This document shows, one piece after another, positions 47,801 to 60,800 of a stretch of DNA of 64,000 bases. The first letter of the stretch is position 1; each line of letters starts with the position of its first letter. A model generated the notes under the pieces. That model was not told where the DNA came from, did no database searches, and saw only the letters and a list, made by a program, of their open reading frames with translations. Source of the DNA: Macropodus opercularis (lineage: Eukaryota > Chordata > Actinopteri > Anabantiformes > Osphronemidae); the NCBI GenBank assembly GCA_030770545.1, contig CM061103.1, positions 532,001 through 596,000 of the forward strand, written 5' to 3'. The position numbers and the translations under genes are program-made.

Positions 47801-47915
47801 CCTGGCGTCTAATCCACCTGCACAAGAAACACACACAGCTCTTCAACCTGCTGGTTCGGCCTTAAAGTCGTAATTTAACAAGAAGTGTCGGTTGAAACAC
47901 AGAGCACGATCTTAC

Positions 47916-47952
47916 CACCGGTCGCTCCTAATGGCGGATCATGAGAAGAGGG
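47916..47952 (-). promoter_or_regulatory. rps27a: rps27a noncoding exon 1 with 5'-TOP start
   Basis: On the minus strand CCCTCTTCTCATG (47952-47940) is a pyrimidine tract of the kind that begins mRNAs of ribosomal proteins and places them under mTOR-linked translational control. The exon ends at the donor CGGTG/gtaag (47916/47915). The exact start base is inferred. It overlaps the first candidate clhc1 exon on the other strand. Confidence 0.6.
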
Positions 47953-47999
47953 CTTTCGGCTCGAGCGACGGGGTTTTCTGCCAGCGTTTGCAGGGGCAG
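47931..47999 (+). other. clhc1: Candidate first clhc1 exon (coding or 5' UTR)
   Basis: ATGGCGGATC begins a 23-codon stretch ending GGGGCAG/gtgacc. Its phase-0 end joins in frame to the exon starting at 48157 after TTTCCCAG, reading Val-Thr-Met. If transcribed from here, clhc1 would gain 25 residues before the Met at 48163. If transcription starts further right it is only 5' UTR. It is antisense to the rps27a start site. Confidence 0.45.
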
Positions 48000-48162
48000 G
48001 TGACCGTGGACCGCCTGATCAAAAACGCTTCTTAACGTTCGTTTACTGCCTGTTTGACGTATTATCTAATTAGCTTCAGGATTTGCATTAATGAAAATAT
48101 ATATTGTGCATATCCCAGCCTACTTAATAAAAGACATCGCTTAAATGATTTCCCAGGTCACC

Positions 48163-51100
48163 ATGACAACTGCACGGTTTGCAAATGGACTCCAGCAAAT
48201 AGAGGTTAGCGCTAACATGTCCAGCGGTTCTGACGTTCTGACGTCTGGCACCGACCTCGGCTTTCTTCAGTCCCTGTATGACCTCACTGAACATGAGAAG
48301 CGGTACCAGCAGTGTCCGGAAGCCGGTCCGGACGCGCTGCGCTACGTCATCTACCGCTCCGCGTTTAGCAAGGTAAACCTCACCTGAGATGCAACAGAGA
48401 CAGAGCCACACGACTAACAACGAGAAAAGCAGATGAGAGGAGAGTCTAGAATAATCACAGATGACATAGACAGGTTGGAAACGGCCAGTAAAGCGTTGAT
48501 CAAATGTGTCATAAACAGCAGCGACCACCGTTATTCTGCTCGCTGACATCCAGAGAAGCAACCGTCCTGTCTGACGTCTTCCAGGTGATCTCGCGGTGCT
48601 CGGCCTACAAGAGGCTTCTGTTGACCATCAAGGCTGAATACGACGGTGCCATCAGGGAACTGAAGCGGAGGGAGGACGAAGCCAGGACCGCTCAGCGAAC
48701 TCGGGCCACCTTGACCTCGCGCCCGAAGGCGCTGCTGATGTGCGGGAGACGCGCCGCTCGGCTGAGGGACGGGTGAGGACCGGTTGGGTCTAGCTCCGAG
48801 CGCTGACACGTACCTAAACACCTGTCTGTGTTTCTCCAGGATCTCAGCTCTTCGCAGGGAAACAGCTGAACTTGAAGAGCAGATCCAGAGACGCAGATCC
48901 TCAAAGGAGCGAAGCACCTGGATACCAGGTGCTGCATGCGTCCAGTGTGGAAACACAGGCATGCAGCACAACACTGCTTCACTGTGTCGGCTGGTCGTTC
49001 ACTGCATCCTCCCGCCAAACAGATCACCGCCGTAGTAAAACCCAAACATCTGTGTGGCGTTGCAGGTTTGACAGTGGCTGGGTCTGAGGATGCGGAGGCT
49101 CTGGACCGGCACCTGGAGCTCCTCCAGGCGCAGAGAGATGCTCTGCTGGACAGGAAGGGTCACGGTGTCTCTGTGGAGGTCAAAGCTGAGCTGGACGCCA
49201 AGCTGCAGGCGTCAGAGAAGCACAGAGAGCAGCTGGGCACCGAGAACGACCGACTGAACGCTCTGTAAGAACAGACGCAACCAGCTGATCGGAGAGAACG
49301 TAGGCGACATTATGGAGTCGCTGTGTGTTTGTCTGCAGATACAAGCGCCTGAGGTTTGTATGTGACAGTCTGTCCAGCTGGGAGGAGGAGGGGCAGCAGG
49401 TTCCTCTGGAGGAACTCCTGGGTTCTGCACTGCAGAACATTAGACCAGCCACCGGTGAGGCCCTGAAGCAACGAACGTCACAAGCGTGCTGTGTAAACTG
49501 TGTTAATACCTTTATCGCTGAACTTCCTGTTTTCACTGCAGTGACACAAGATGGCGAAAGCAGCATCGACGCTGGTCTGTTTGAGGACGAAGAGCCGAGT
49601 GGAGGCGATGAGTCCAAGTTCCTGACAGATTACCTGCACAGGTGCTGCCTTCACAGGCTGTTCTGACAGGTTTAGGTGACGTCGCTCTGAAACGTTCCCT
49701 GTCTCTGTCAGGTTCACAGAGCTCTTTGACTCAGCTCAGTATGAGGAGGCTGCTCTCCTTGCTGCCAGATCTCCTCAGGGAGTCCTGAGGAACCTGGGCA
49801 CCATGGAGATGTTCAGTGGTGAGGAACACCAATACAAAAACCGTCAGAGATGAGGCAAAGTAAACTCCCGAAAATCTGTGTCACTGCAGGGTTTCACTGT
49901 GGATCAGACACAGGGTCATGAAAAGCAGTTCTGCTCCTGAGATGTAAACGTGTAAACGTGTAAACCCAGTAAACGTGAACGCCTCTGACTTCTTTGTCCT
50001 CCCAGGTGTGACGGGCTCCCTGGGCTCAGTCCCCCCTCCCCTGTTTTTTTGCCAGGCCTTGCTGATCACCGCTCCGGCCGGCGATGAGCTGGCGGCTCCT
50101 CTTTCCGTGCAGGTCGTCCGTTGTGCCCTGCAGTACGACGCCTCGGAGCTCGTCACCCACGCCTTCACCCACAGCAAGTAAATGCCACCAAGGGTGAACA
50201 GTTTTGATTCCGTCTGCTGGTGTTTACTGTCCTTGTCCTGGCAGACTGACCTTCTCTGAAGATCTGGGTGACGTCCTGACTGAGCATGCTCAGAGGAACC
50301 CCACCGTGGCCGACTTGTTTCTGGCATTGGCCACAACTGTCTTCGAGGCCTGTGGGCTGAACAGGAAGACTGCACTGAGCATGTGCAGGAGAGGCCTGAG
50401 CCACAGTGCAGCTGAATTCCTGACCCACTGCGAAGACTTCACAACTGGTGCGTGTGTGTTCGACTGGGGTTCAGGTCTCACCCTAACGATGGCGGACGTC
50501 AGTATCCTTTCCTTTATTCACACTTTTCCATCTTAGCTGCTGTTGTGTGCGTCTTTTCTGCAGTTGTGACTTCCCAGCATGAACATTTGATCTGGACATT
50601 CTTGTCTTCAAATGCAGCTTCGAATGGTGAAAGCGTTTGCTTTATGATTAGCTGATTATTAACGTGGGTCAATAACGACACAGTCTCATCATAAATCCTG
50701 TTCCTGGTAAATGTGAAACCCTGTCAGTGTTCAGCTGTGACTGACAGCTCGCATTTTAAATCTCTCTCTGTCAGAGGATTGTTTGTGGATTTCGCGCCGC
50801 TCTCCCAGCCTCGCCCTCATCCAGCTGCTGACGGAGCCTCAGCAGGGCCGTGCCGCCGCGTTGTCGGCCGGTGTGGTCTGTTGCGCTCTGCTGTCTGATG
50901 CTCAGCAGCAGGAGTTAGCGCTGCAGCTCCTGGACAGCTTCATCAGCAAAGGCCGAGGTATAGTCAGAAAGCAAAGCAGAAGCTGAAGGGCTTCTTTGTG
51001 TGTGGCTGTTTCCCGGCTCCAAACAGGAGGACAACTGTGTTGTTTCAGCTGAACCACAAACAAATAGAAAATATTCACACAACCTCAAAACATAGTGAGA

Positions 51101-51468
51101 AACTGGTTGAAAAATGCTGTTATTAGCACTTCTTATTAACACTTCACCAGCGTTTTACTGCACGGTGTCACTCTGTGGCGTCAAAGGACAGAAAATGTTC
51201 TGACTGAATCTGACAGTTAAGATGGAACCGGAGTTGACCTCTGACCTCACTATGTGCTTCTCACCTCTCAGAGGGTTTGGAGGAGGTGATGCTGAAGGAC
51301 TGCAGGTCTTCTGTTGACGTTTGGACCGATGTGTCATCTCTGTGCTCCGGGCTGAACCGATCCGACCTAAGCCGAGCCATCCTGTCCATTCTGCTGGACC
51401 AGAGCGGAACTAGAGTCCTGTCTCCTGATCTAGAGGGGGCACAGCTCATGGAACACGTCTTCCTGTGA
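48163..51468 (+). CDS. clhc1: Clathrin heavy chain linker domain-containing 1
   Basis: Poorly studied protein with a coiled-coil N-terminal half and a helical clathrin-heavy-chain-linker-like C-terminal half. Exons: 48163-48372, 48585-48772, 48840-48928, 49066-49264, 49339-49454, 49542-49641, 49712-49818, 50006-50177, 50245-50447, 50775-50957, 51272-51468. They sum to 587 residues, against 586 in human. Seen: E/R/Q-rich coiled coil at about 75-250, FTELFDSAQYEEAALLAARS, then RNLGTMEMF, LTFSEDLGDVL, and the conserved C-terminus LMEHVFL. Start at 48163 is the first Met in the exon that follows an acceptor at 48156; an upstream in-frame Met at 47931 is possible. Divergent from rps27a as in mammals. 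Confidence 0.9.
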
Positions 51469-54400
51469 AACCAGAACCTCATCGACCTTCCACAGGTTGA
51501 TTAATCACAGAATAGTTACTGCAAACAGCTGTTTTAACTCGTTTCTTCTTAAAGTTTGTATCAGAATCATTATTAGACTCTGTGTTTTGTGGGATGACAT
51601 TTAAAAACTAAAAGTCAAACAACAACCATGTCACAAAAAGGAGAACCATTTTTATTGACTGGAGTCTGAACAGTCGCTGTTAGTAAATCGTGACTGTGGC
51701 CTGTTGGGTTTAATCTGTGGACCAGTTGTCCTCCATCAGCTCCAGTAGGTGTCAGTTTTGTTGGGACTGTCTTTCAGGCGCTGCTGCTGTGACTGAGGGT
51801 GAAGACAGGTTAGATCATATCAGTCTGTCGCCTGCAGCGGCTGAAGGTTTAATCCCAGATTAAGGGATTACAGGATACCTTGCTCAATGAGTAATGACTT
51901 TTATACAGTGCAGGGCTTTTGATTGCGTTTTATTGGATGTGAGGCGCTTCATATTCCCACGAGTTTGTATCAAGTGAATCAGTCTCTAAGTGGTTTTCCT
52001 GCTTTTATTGTGACATGCTGGTGATCGGCTGAAGCTGCGCGTTCATTCTTCTAACTGAACGTTTGATCAGGAATTCACTGGCTGCAGGACTCAGCAGAGC
52101 TCTGTTGTTGGGTTATGGCAACTAATACTGTTATTGTGTAGCCTACTTCATGAATTTATATCCCAAAGGCGAGCAGCAAAAGAAATCACGAAGACGTGAG
52201 CAGAAAGCATGCTGGGTAAACAGTGGGCCCATTGTGGCTGCAGGCTGTAGACTAGTGGGAGCGAGTTTGTTCACTGTGATGTGGTTCAGACGGAAGCCGA
52301 CATAAAGGCTTCAGTGTTTGACCTACTGTGTCAGAATCAGCCTAATGGCCAAGTGTGTCTCTGTGGACAAGGATGTGAGTCAGTGTTAAAGGAGAGACAC
52401 GTGGTCACACTGACAACAACCCGAGCGAAGGCGACAACCAGAAGAATAAGACGAGCAACCGACAGCAGGAAACACAGGGATGACTACACACAACAGTAGC
52501 CAGAAATAAAATATGTACTAACTAAAAACAGCCACATGTGAGGTCTGGCTCCTCCCCTCAGTCGATAGAGAATGATAGTAAAGGACCTGAACAGCGATTC
52601 AGTGCTGACTCACTGCGTATCGATCTGCTCCGGGACCGTGGTGACACAGCACCTTGGCTTTTCTGTTCCTTCTGCCAAACGCCCAGACAGCAGAAGCTTC
52701 ACGTTTTCCACGTTTCTCCACCGGCCATGATGTTCCATGATTCAAATCTAAACGGTTACTAACAGCTGAGGTTCACTGCGACCTCTCACCAAACAGATCA
52801 CCTGAAACCTCCGTAGTAAAGGTCTGTCACCTGCGATGGATTCATGGGTCACTGAGGAAACGCGTATTAAGTTTACATCTACTTTTCACTCTGACGAGCC
52901 CTGAATGTGGACGTTGCACGCTCGGGCCTGCGTTCGTCTCTGGGGACAGAGCTGGGAGGGGAGCCTGCAGCGACTTTCTCTCGTATCTGTAACACACGGC
53001 ACGTTGTCCTCCCACCTCAGGAATGAGCATCTGTTGTGTTTGTATTGATTCCATCTGATATTTCCATGGATTAAAAGTGTTGCTGTTAGCTTGATGGAAG
53101 ATATTCTGTAGAGCCGCCCGAGCAGGATAATGATGGGAAATATTCCTGAGCTGGAGATGTGTGGTGACCGGCTTTGGTTAATGACGCAAGATTTATATGT
53201 GAGGATAAAGAATAAACAAGTGGACGGATTGTGTAACTACATTTAGTTGAAGATATGAAACACAGGACAGCTGCAGGTTTCTACCTGAGAGAAAACACAA
53301 CTGAAATGGCTTCAGTGCATGATCTGATCTGAATGAGAGGTAGCATTTCAGACGTTGGTGTGTGACTCATCTCAGAGCTCAGGAACCAGGCACCGTCTTA
53401 CAGCAGCGTTGAACGAGCCAAACGCTTAACGAGCCGAGAGAACGGAGTCTGAGCATCACTGTGTGATGGTGAATCAGAGACATCTGATCGCTCTTTACAT
53501 TTTACACTGCGTACTGTATGAACAGCGCGAAGCTTTACTTATACCGTCTACTGTGCAGCAGACGTTTGGTGAAGCTTCAGTCAAGGGCTGGTTTCTGTTA
53601 ACGTCCCCTTAAAACACACTATAAACACACCAAACTGCTGCCGAGCAACCGCCGCTAATCAGAGCAGCTGCCATCATCGGCTAAAGATAACTCACACAGA
53701 CCTCATGACATCTATGGCTCAGCTGTTATTAGCTCAGCGTTCTATGTCCAATACGTTTAGGACAAAAGTCAGGTTTTATGTTTAGAGCTGCTCGAGTCTA
53801 ATAATATTTGCTTTTTCCTAGATGTGATCTAACCGTAGCTGGTATATTCGTGGGTCATTGTGAGATGTTAGGTTGGACCAAACTCGGGCTCCTTGATTCC
53901 TCTGACCCCAGCACCGTAACAGCGACGTGGCTCATCTCCTGATGTCACACGCCAGCAGGAGCAGATGAGCGTCCTGAGCCTGGAACCAGGAACCTGGTCT
54001 TCAGCCTTTACCTTCATGTTACAGCTCTTCAGCGTCCGTCCTGCCTCAACATGGTTCCTTCTGACCACACGGTGGGCTCTGAAGTACTGGTTCCCGTAGT
54101 ACTGGTCCCCGTAGTACTGGTTCCCGTAGTACTGGTTCCCGTAGTACTGGAACCAGTACTACTGGTGGTGGCACCAGCGCTGTCTGATACTTTACACAGT
54201 ATGAACACGTGTAAATGTCTGTTGGTTCCTGGCCACTTTTGAAATAAAGCGCAGAACCTAGTGTTACATGTGCATATGCAGAGCGAGTGGTTTCACTGAA
54301 ACTAGTCCTGCTGGGACGAGCTGCCTCCGGAGCGTGGACCTGAGTGAAACGTGTTCTGTGAGGTTGCTCGCGCTGCTGGATCCTCCACCGTAGAAGCAAA

Positions 54401-54470
54401 TGTCCTTCTTATGGCTTTAGTTTGCAGTGATTCGCAGTCTTCCAGTTTTTTCAGTTCAGGCTAATAAACT
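51469..54470. other. Intergenic, clhc1 to rtn4
   Basis: Three kilobases with no supported gene. An AATAAA at 52505-52510 could end a long clhc1 transcript; none is nearer. The only repeat I see is the 15-bp array at 54081-54162. Confidence 0.5.
54081..54162. repeat. 15-bp minisatellite ending in a perfect palindrome
   Basis: Units of GTAGTACTGGTTCCC begin at 54081, 54096, 54111, 54126 and 54141. The last runs into GTAGTACTGG-AA-CCAGTACTAC, a perfect inverted repeat with 10-base arms (54141-54162). Confidence 0.9.
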
Positions 54471-54885
54471 GTCTCGTGCGCTTCTCGTGGATTCGGGTCG
54501 TGCGGACTTCTCTCCGCTTGGGGTAAAGTTCTTCTTCGCTGATTAGCGAGGTTATAGCGTCATGTTGCTTCATGGAGAAGACGCGTCAAGGCTGGTGGGT
54601 GGGGTCAGTGTCCACCTTTCCCCGCTCTGATTGGACCTAGATCACGTCACTCACGGGTTAACCCGCAGGTCATTGGTCAGCCGAGTTCCCCTTCTTCGTA
54701 CCCTCTGTGGAGATCCGGACCTCGGGTTCGACTCTGTGGCTCCTGTCCTGCGGTCCAGCTGTACCGGTGTCAAACTCAGGTTCTACCGGAGGAGGTCCCG
54801 GTCACACTTTTAGCCAGCGAGTCCGCCGCAGCAGCCGAGTGTCAAAGTTGTCGGGTCTGAAACTTTTCCACGTCAGGGGAAGAAA
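54471..54885 (+). promoter_or_regulatory. rtn4: CpG-rich promoter and 5' UTR of rtn4
   Basis: CpG-rich DNA before the ATG, continuing past exon 1 into the first intron to about 56.3 kb. It is a typical broad CpG-island promoter. No TATA box is placed with confidence. The first in-frame strong start is ATG 54886 (GAAAATGG). Confidence 0.5.
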
Positions 54886-57800
54886 ATGGCAGACAGCGAC
54901 GAGCAGCACGTTTCCTCCACCACCCCTCTGTTCAGCGACGAGCTGCACCACTACCAGGCCGAGCCGAACCTCGACCCGGACCAGCCCAAAGCAGACCTCT
55001 TCGGCACGGACGATGATGACATTGTGGACTTGGTCGGCGGGGCTAGGGACGCCTTGGAGCGGCACAAAGCTGAAGATAGTGCGCCACAGGAGTTCACAGA
55101 AACTTCTTCCACTGCCCCAGAGGAGCCGGAACCGGCGTCGGTGCCAGAGGTGAAGAACCCAGAGCCCAGGGTGGAGAACGCGACCCCAGACTCCACCAAG
55201 TCTCCTTTTGTTCCCGAGAGTCGTTTAATTGACGAGGAGCCTGAGTTCGTGGCTCCCAAAGCCGAACCGGAGAGTACCAAGATCGTCCCGGAGCCACAGG
55301 CTGTCCGTGAGCCAGAACCTGCGCCGGAGAGCGACGCCCTCCCAGCGGCTGAAGCCCGGAAAGCAGCAGAGCAACCTGCGGTGACGGAGGAACAACCGGC
55401 TCCGGCGTCTTGTGAGTATCTAACGGAAAAACACGACAACAGAACCCAGCTGCGTTCTCTTCAGCACCAGAACCCGTTCAACGAACAGAACGTCCATTTT
55501 AGCAGTAATGAAATTTAACCGAGCTGCGTCTTATACGGTAATTTTCCACGTAACCAACCGGTGGCTGAGCATCAGGGCTGGGTTCGCTTTGTCTGTCCGA
55601 GCGCCGCATGCAGCTCAGACCAGCGGGCTGAACATCCACCGTTAGTGGGTTTATGCAATTTTACCCAACGGTGCCGACGGTAACCACGCAAACGTGGTGA
55701 CTTAAACCGGGAATTGACGGGGCAGCTCGTCCCGGTAATGGGTAACGTTAGCCGGTTAGCGAGCTGCAGATGCTGCCCTGAGGCGAGCGGATGGCCCGTC
55801 AACCGGAGCCGATGTTTGAGGCGTCAGCACGAACAGAACCTCTCGCTTTAGTTAACTAGAGCCCATCTGGGCTTCAAACCGGGCCGGGGTGGACCGGACC
55901 GTTAGCTTGTGCTTCGCTGCGCCGTTGACGCGGCCCACCTGTTCCAGCCACGGGAAGCTAACGCGAGCTGGCGGGTCGCACGGCTCGGCCTCCGGCGGCT
56001 GCCTGCGTCCTGGCGGCGTTTCGCTCCGTTAACCGCATCCGGCCCTTCCTCACCGTCGGCATGTGCTTTACTGCGGCCGCTAACGGGAGAGGCCAGGTTC
56101 CATTGTCGGACGGCGATTTCCATTTCTCTGAGAGCAGAAACGGAGCCGCTGTGCGTTCATGCACTGCCCGAGCTAACGTTAATAGCAGGAATCCGTCGCT
56201 CAACTCCTGCGTTTGGGTTAAAAGGGAAGAAGTGTGTGTTAGACAAAGGCTTGTCCGATAATGGAAGCACGTATTGCTGTAACCCTCCGATTAGTCGCAA
56301 CAAAGGAATCCGCTGCGCGTCCACTCCCTGTCTATACCCAGATTTCAGCGCGTCGCCTCCGTCCTCACATCCACCCAGTCCCCGCTGTTTGGACGGAGGG
56401 TGTAGTGGTGGATGTGGCAGACAGCAGGTGAGGCCTGTCTGGCCTGGAGCAGGGTGGGGCTGCTGGGCAAAGCCACTGAAGCTCCAGTTAACAAAGAGCG
56501 ACGCATCCCCCCAAACGGCGCCTTCTAACTTCTCTGCTGTGTCGTTGTTTTGAGTGTCCTAAAAATGGCTTCAGGTATGATTTAAAGCGAGTTCTCGCAG
56601 GTTCGTCACACTCATTTGATGAACTCTGGATGTTGGTTGTTTGGGCCGTTTTGAGTTCCAGCAGAGACCCGACGGGTTGCTTCCTCTGCCGTCTCGTGTC
56701 GGTAATAATCTTGACTGGGGGACGTGCTGCCACGTTTATATCACTGTGCTCGCAGACCTTCTGTCCTGATGATTCCTGCTGACTGACGGGAAGGCAGATT
56801 GGTTCCACATCCCTGTAAAGGGTTTGTTTTGTCCAGGTCAGACCGTCAGGCTGCCTAATCGTCCTTTGCACAGCAGTCGCTGGCAGCCGTGTCTCGTTTG
56901 TGGGTCACCTACATCCGTCAATGTGTGTTTGTGAAGTGCTGGTGAGGTGGAGCTTACAGCTCTGTGTGTGTGAGCTATTTTCTCTGGATCCTGGTGAAGA
57001 CGCCTCCACCCAAACCACCAGGCTTCTGTTTGTTCCAAAAGTGAAACACTAATAAGCATCATGAGAAGCAAATCTCGCCTCTTTATCGCTGAGGTGAGAG
57101 CAGAGTTTTCCTCTGCTGCACAGAGAAACCTGACACGTACCTGTGTTGTGCTGATTCATTACATTCAAGCTCATTTTAAGGCTCTAACACTTTACCAAGC
57201 AAACAATCTGCCGTGCTTTCAGCCCGAAGGCCCAGTGACACCGGATTACCACCGGCGTGATCCTCTGTAATTCGACACCTGAAAACATTTTTGCCATATG
57301 GTCTGTATAGCAGACATTTAGCAGAGAAAAAGCCTCTGCAGGACGGAGACGGGGCTGAAAAGATGTGGAAAATAGTTAACAAAATCTCCACAACATTAGA
57401 GAGGATTCATTTACAGTCCGCTACCGCTCCGTCTGCAGGGTGGCTTAGCTTGAGGCCAGTTTCCCTTCACTCCACTTCTCTGACATGAACTAAAGAAACA
57501 CAGTTCTTTAGTTTCCGTTGGATTCACCTCACTGCCACAGTAAAATCACCGTGGACAAACATATCGCTCTGTTTGACTAGATGGCAGCAGGCGAGTCGCT
57601 GCCGAGCCGTGAAGCGTCCCTGAGACACTTATAGCTCAGGGAGGAGACAGATATGCGAGCATGTAGAGGAGGACAGTAAACCTGTTGGGTCCGTTAGTTT
57701 GGTTCCTGCAGAGGCCAGAAAACCTGCTTGTTGAGGGGAATGTTTGCTGCTCTACACTGCTTCTCAAGCAAAGTCAAAACCGTCCAGTCTTAAACAGTCA

Positions 57801-60800
57801 ACCAAGAGCAAACGTGTGTCCTCTCACTGAGAATGGAAAGAAAGTCAAACCAAATTCAGTTCTAAAGCTTTGCTGCCTGTTGATAACAAAAGGTTCTGAT
57901 ATTTTGAAAAAGGTGACGTCCAGCTCTGTAGTTGCTGCACTGGATGCGAAATGTGCTCGATCAGCCTGTTTAGTCCAGTTAGCTCAGCAGGACAGTAAAG
58001 CGGGCCTGAGGTTCTGGTTGCAGCTGCATTGTGCTGCTTTCTCTGGGTGTTAACGCTAAATGTGTGTCGTTGATTCTAGGTCTCCTTCAGCGCTGGAAGT
58101 TAAACCTCGACAGCAGAGGTAACGGAGCCCGATCAGCTAATCTGAAGCGTCACCATCACAATTCAAATCGGATCGTCATCAGCTTCAAACAGCGCATTTC
58201 ACAATCATTGATGATTAATGCAGATTTTTGCCTGTGATTGTTGAAGCTTGATTCTTCTTTCATGCTCAGAACCTCCAGTTGATTTGGGTTTGGACGAATC
58301 TGTTCTAGTTCCAAACTGATTCAAATGTTGTGTTGAGTCATTTGCTTGTCTACTCAGTGATCTGATGATTTGCTTTCGTTCTGTTTAGAGGTTAGAATCT
58401 TAAACTCATGACGTTGTTCAGTCACCTGTAATGTGTGGACGGGGTTGATTGGCTTTACGTTTGGACCGATGGGTTTGGGTCAGAGGTCAGCCTGTCAGGA
58501 TAAGCGTGTGGAAGGTCAAGGCCGTTACTGGTCGTCCTTCAATAGTTAGTCTGCATTGAGCCTGTAGTGCTTCATTCTTCATTGTCCTTTTCCTTCCTGT
58601 AAGGTGTTGGACACATTTACATTTGTTTCTTTGCCTGCATAACGAGGCCTGTAGCTCGTGAGCTGTTGGGAATCTGAAAGGAGGATTTGAATCGTTGCTG
58701 CTCCTCGTCTCGTCTGTTAAAGTGCGGTATAGGTTTTAAATGACGGATCACGTTCACTCTATTGAACGTTTTCCATGTTTCTGGTTTGGATGGATGAACT
58801 CAGCCTTGTGCTGTTCGGCGGAAGTTCCTGTCACATCATCTCGTTGTCTCGCCCTCCTCCTTATCAGTGAGCGGGGAATTCTTTCCATCCTTGTCACGTC
58901 TCTGAGCTGCTTCGTTTCTGGCTTCTTTATCAGCTGTCATGTGTCTTACTGTGACACTGATGTTACCTTTCTGTCCAACCTGTTCTGAAAACTTGTCTTT
59001 GATATACGTTCACATACCAGACAGATGGCAAGTCCATCAATCCAACAATCAGTCCATCCTTTGTACCTTTTGTACTGTGTATTAACACAACTCAGTGCTT
59101 CACACATAACTGAAGATGTGATGTCATAACACATGAAACATTCAGGCATCCAATAAAGGAGCAAATGCCCTAAAATCACTAAAGCAATAGGTCAATAACG
59201 GTTGTAAAAGATGTTTGAAGCTTAATAACAACGTGTAATTGTCTACTCTGAGAGGAATAATACTTATTGTAGTGGGTCACACCAGAGAAAAGTCCAGTTT
59301 GAGCAGGTTCTGGTGCCAGCTGACCTTTGTACGACGCTCACAGTGGGGATGTTTTGGTTTGACCTGCGCCTCCTCTTCTTCACTCACTTTCTGCTGCTTT
59401 CTCCGTTTTCTCCACAGATGTACTTTCTCTTTCTACAGCTCAGACTCTTCCTCTGATGCAATTCCCTACAGGCAAGTTTTCTCTGCTTGCTGTGTGTTTG
59501 TGTCCTTGTTGCTTTTTTTCTCTCACCACTACCTTTAGTTCCTATCGTGTCATTTTGAATTTAAGTGACAAAAATGACCTGTTGCATGTGAGGAGCTGTA
59601 GATTTTTGTCACCTGTAGCGTTTTCGTTTTTGTTTGTCTCCCTGTCTCTGAAACACTAACTCCAGCGTTTGCTTATATTTATTTTGCTTGTGTTACGCTG
59701 TGACTCGTGAATGTTCTTGTAGAGTAGACTGACATGAACTTATACAAGTAGGTTGTAGAGCATAATGATTCTCCTTAGCGACCAACTGATCTGGATGGAT
59801 CCTTAGGAAACGTCCTTTGAGAGGAATCATTATCTGCATCACTATTTGCGCATGATGTATTGGCACCAGACCTGGGGTTGCAAATTACCCTCCAACCCTG
59901 TTCAAACCAGGATAATCCACCAGACAGTGTTGTAAAATGTTGACTGTAACAGATCCTCGAGACTCTAAACCAGGGGTGGGCAATCCTGGTCCTCGAGGGC
60001 CACTGTCCTGCTGGTTTTCCAACTCTGATCAGCAAGTAGAGTTGGAAAACCAGCAGGACAGTGGCCCTCGAGGACCAGGATTGCCCACCCCTAAACTCTT
60101 CAGTCACTTATTTGTGTCACATTTTAATTCTTAGAAACCAGAACCGGAACATACTCAAACATCCAAGAGATTCCCGACATGTCTACCAGAAGGCTTCACC
60201 TTTACGTTTTAGTAACCATTACATTGAATAAGAGTCATCATTCATTCGAGCAGAGCCAATTGAAGTGAATGAAACATGGATCTCTGTAATGCATTAAACT
60301 CCCATCGCTGTATGTAAAAGCACACTGTTGAAGTAGGAACAGATTTCTTTTTTTGATGCCAGTCCATTTATTTCTAGCTCGTTTAAAGGTCTGTCCCTTT
60401 AAACCCACCGATACTTATTCTCAGCTCGTTACCTATTTGGCTTCTTGGCAACAGCAGAAATTCTGCACCTATTTCCCAGATCTGGAGTGAACGATCTACC
60501 ACACACAGCCAGCATTTTAGTAACAGTTGTCTGGTCTTAATATTTGATCCTTTTTGCAATGTGTCAGTTACTGTTCTACCCAGGTGTGGTGGGCACTGTA
60601 CGGAATGGAGTATGTCTTTGATATGTGTTGTATTGCATTCTCCCTCCTCCCTCTCTACTCAAGCACTTGGGCAGAAGGGTGATTCCCCTGCTCCCATTTC
60701 TCCTATATCCCCTCTTCACTCTCCCGACTCTCTGGAAGAGCTCTCTCTGACTGAGAGTCCCAACCAGCCACCTGCTCTGGGATCTGCTTCACCTTTGGGC

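Larger units (their letters stand above)
55412..60663 (+). other. rtn4: rtn4 intron 1
   Basis: A 5.25-kb intron. The first 900 bases are CpG-rich. It holds a candidate microexon near 59439 and the hAT-like foldback at 59971-60092. ORFs such as that at 55909-56553 reflect CpG-rich DNA and have no family signature. Confidence 0.7.

Noticed and set aside
55909..56553. A 214-codon ORF in rtn4 intron 1
   Set aside because: It lies in the CpG-rich shore where stop codons are rare by composition. No domain and no matched splice sites.
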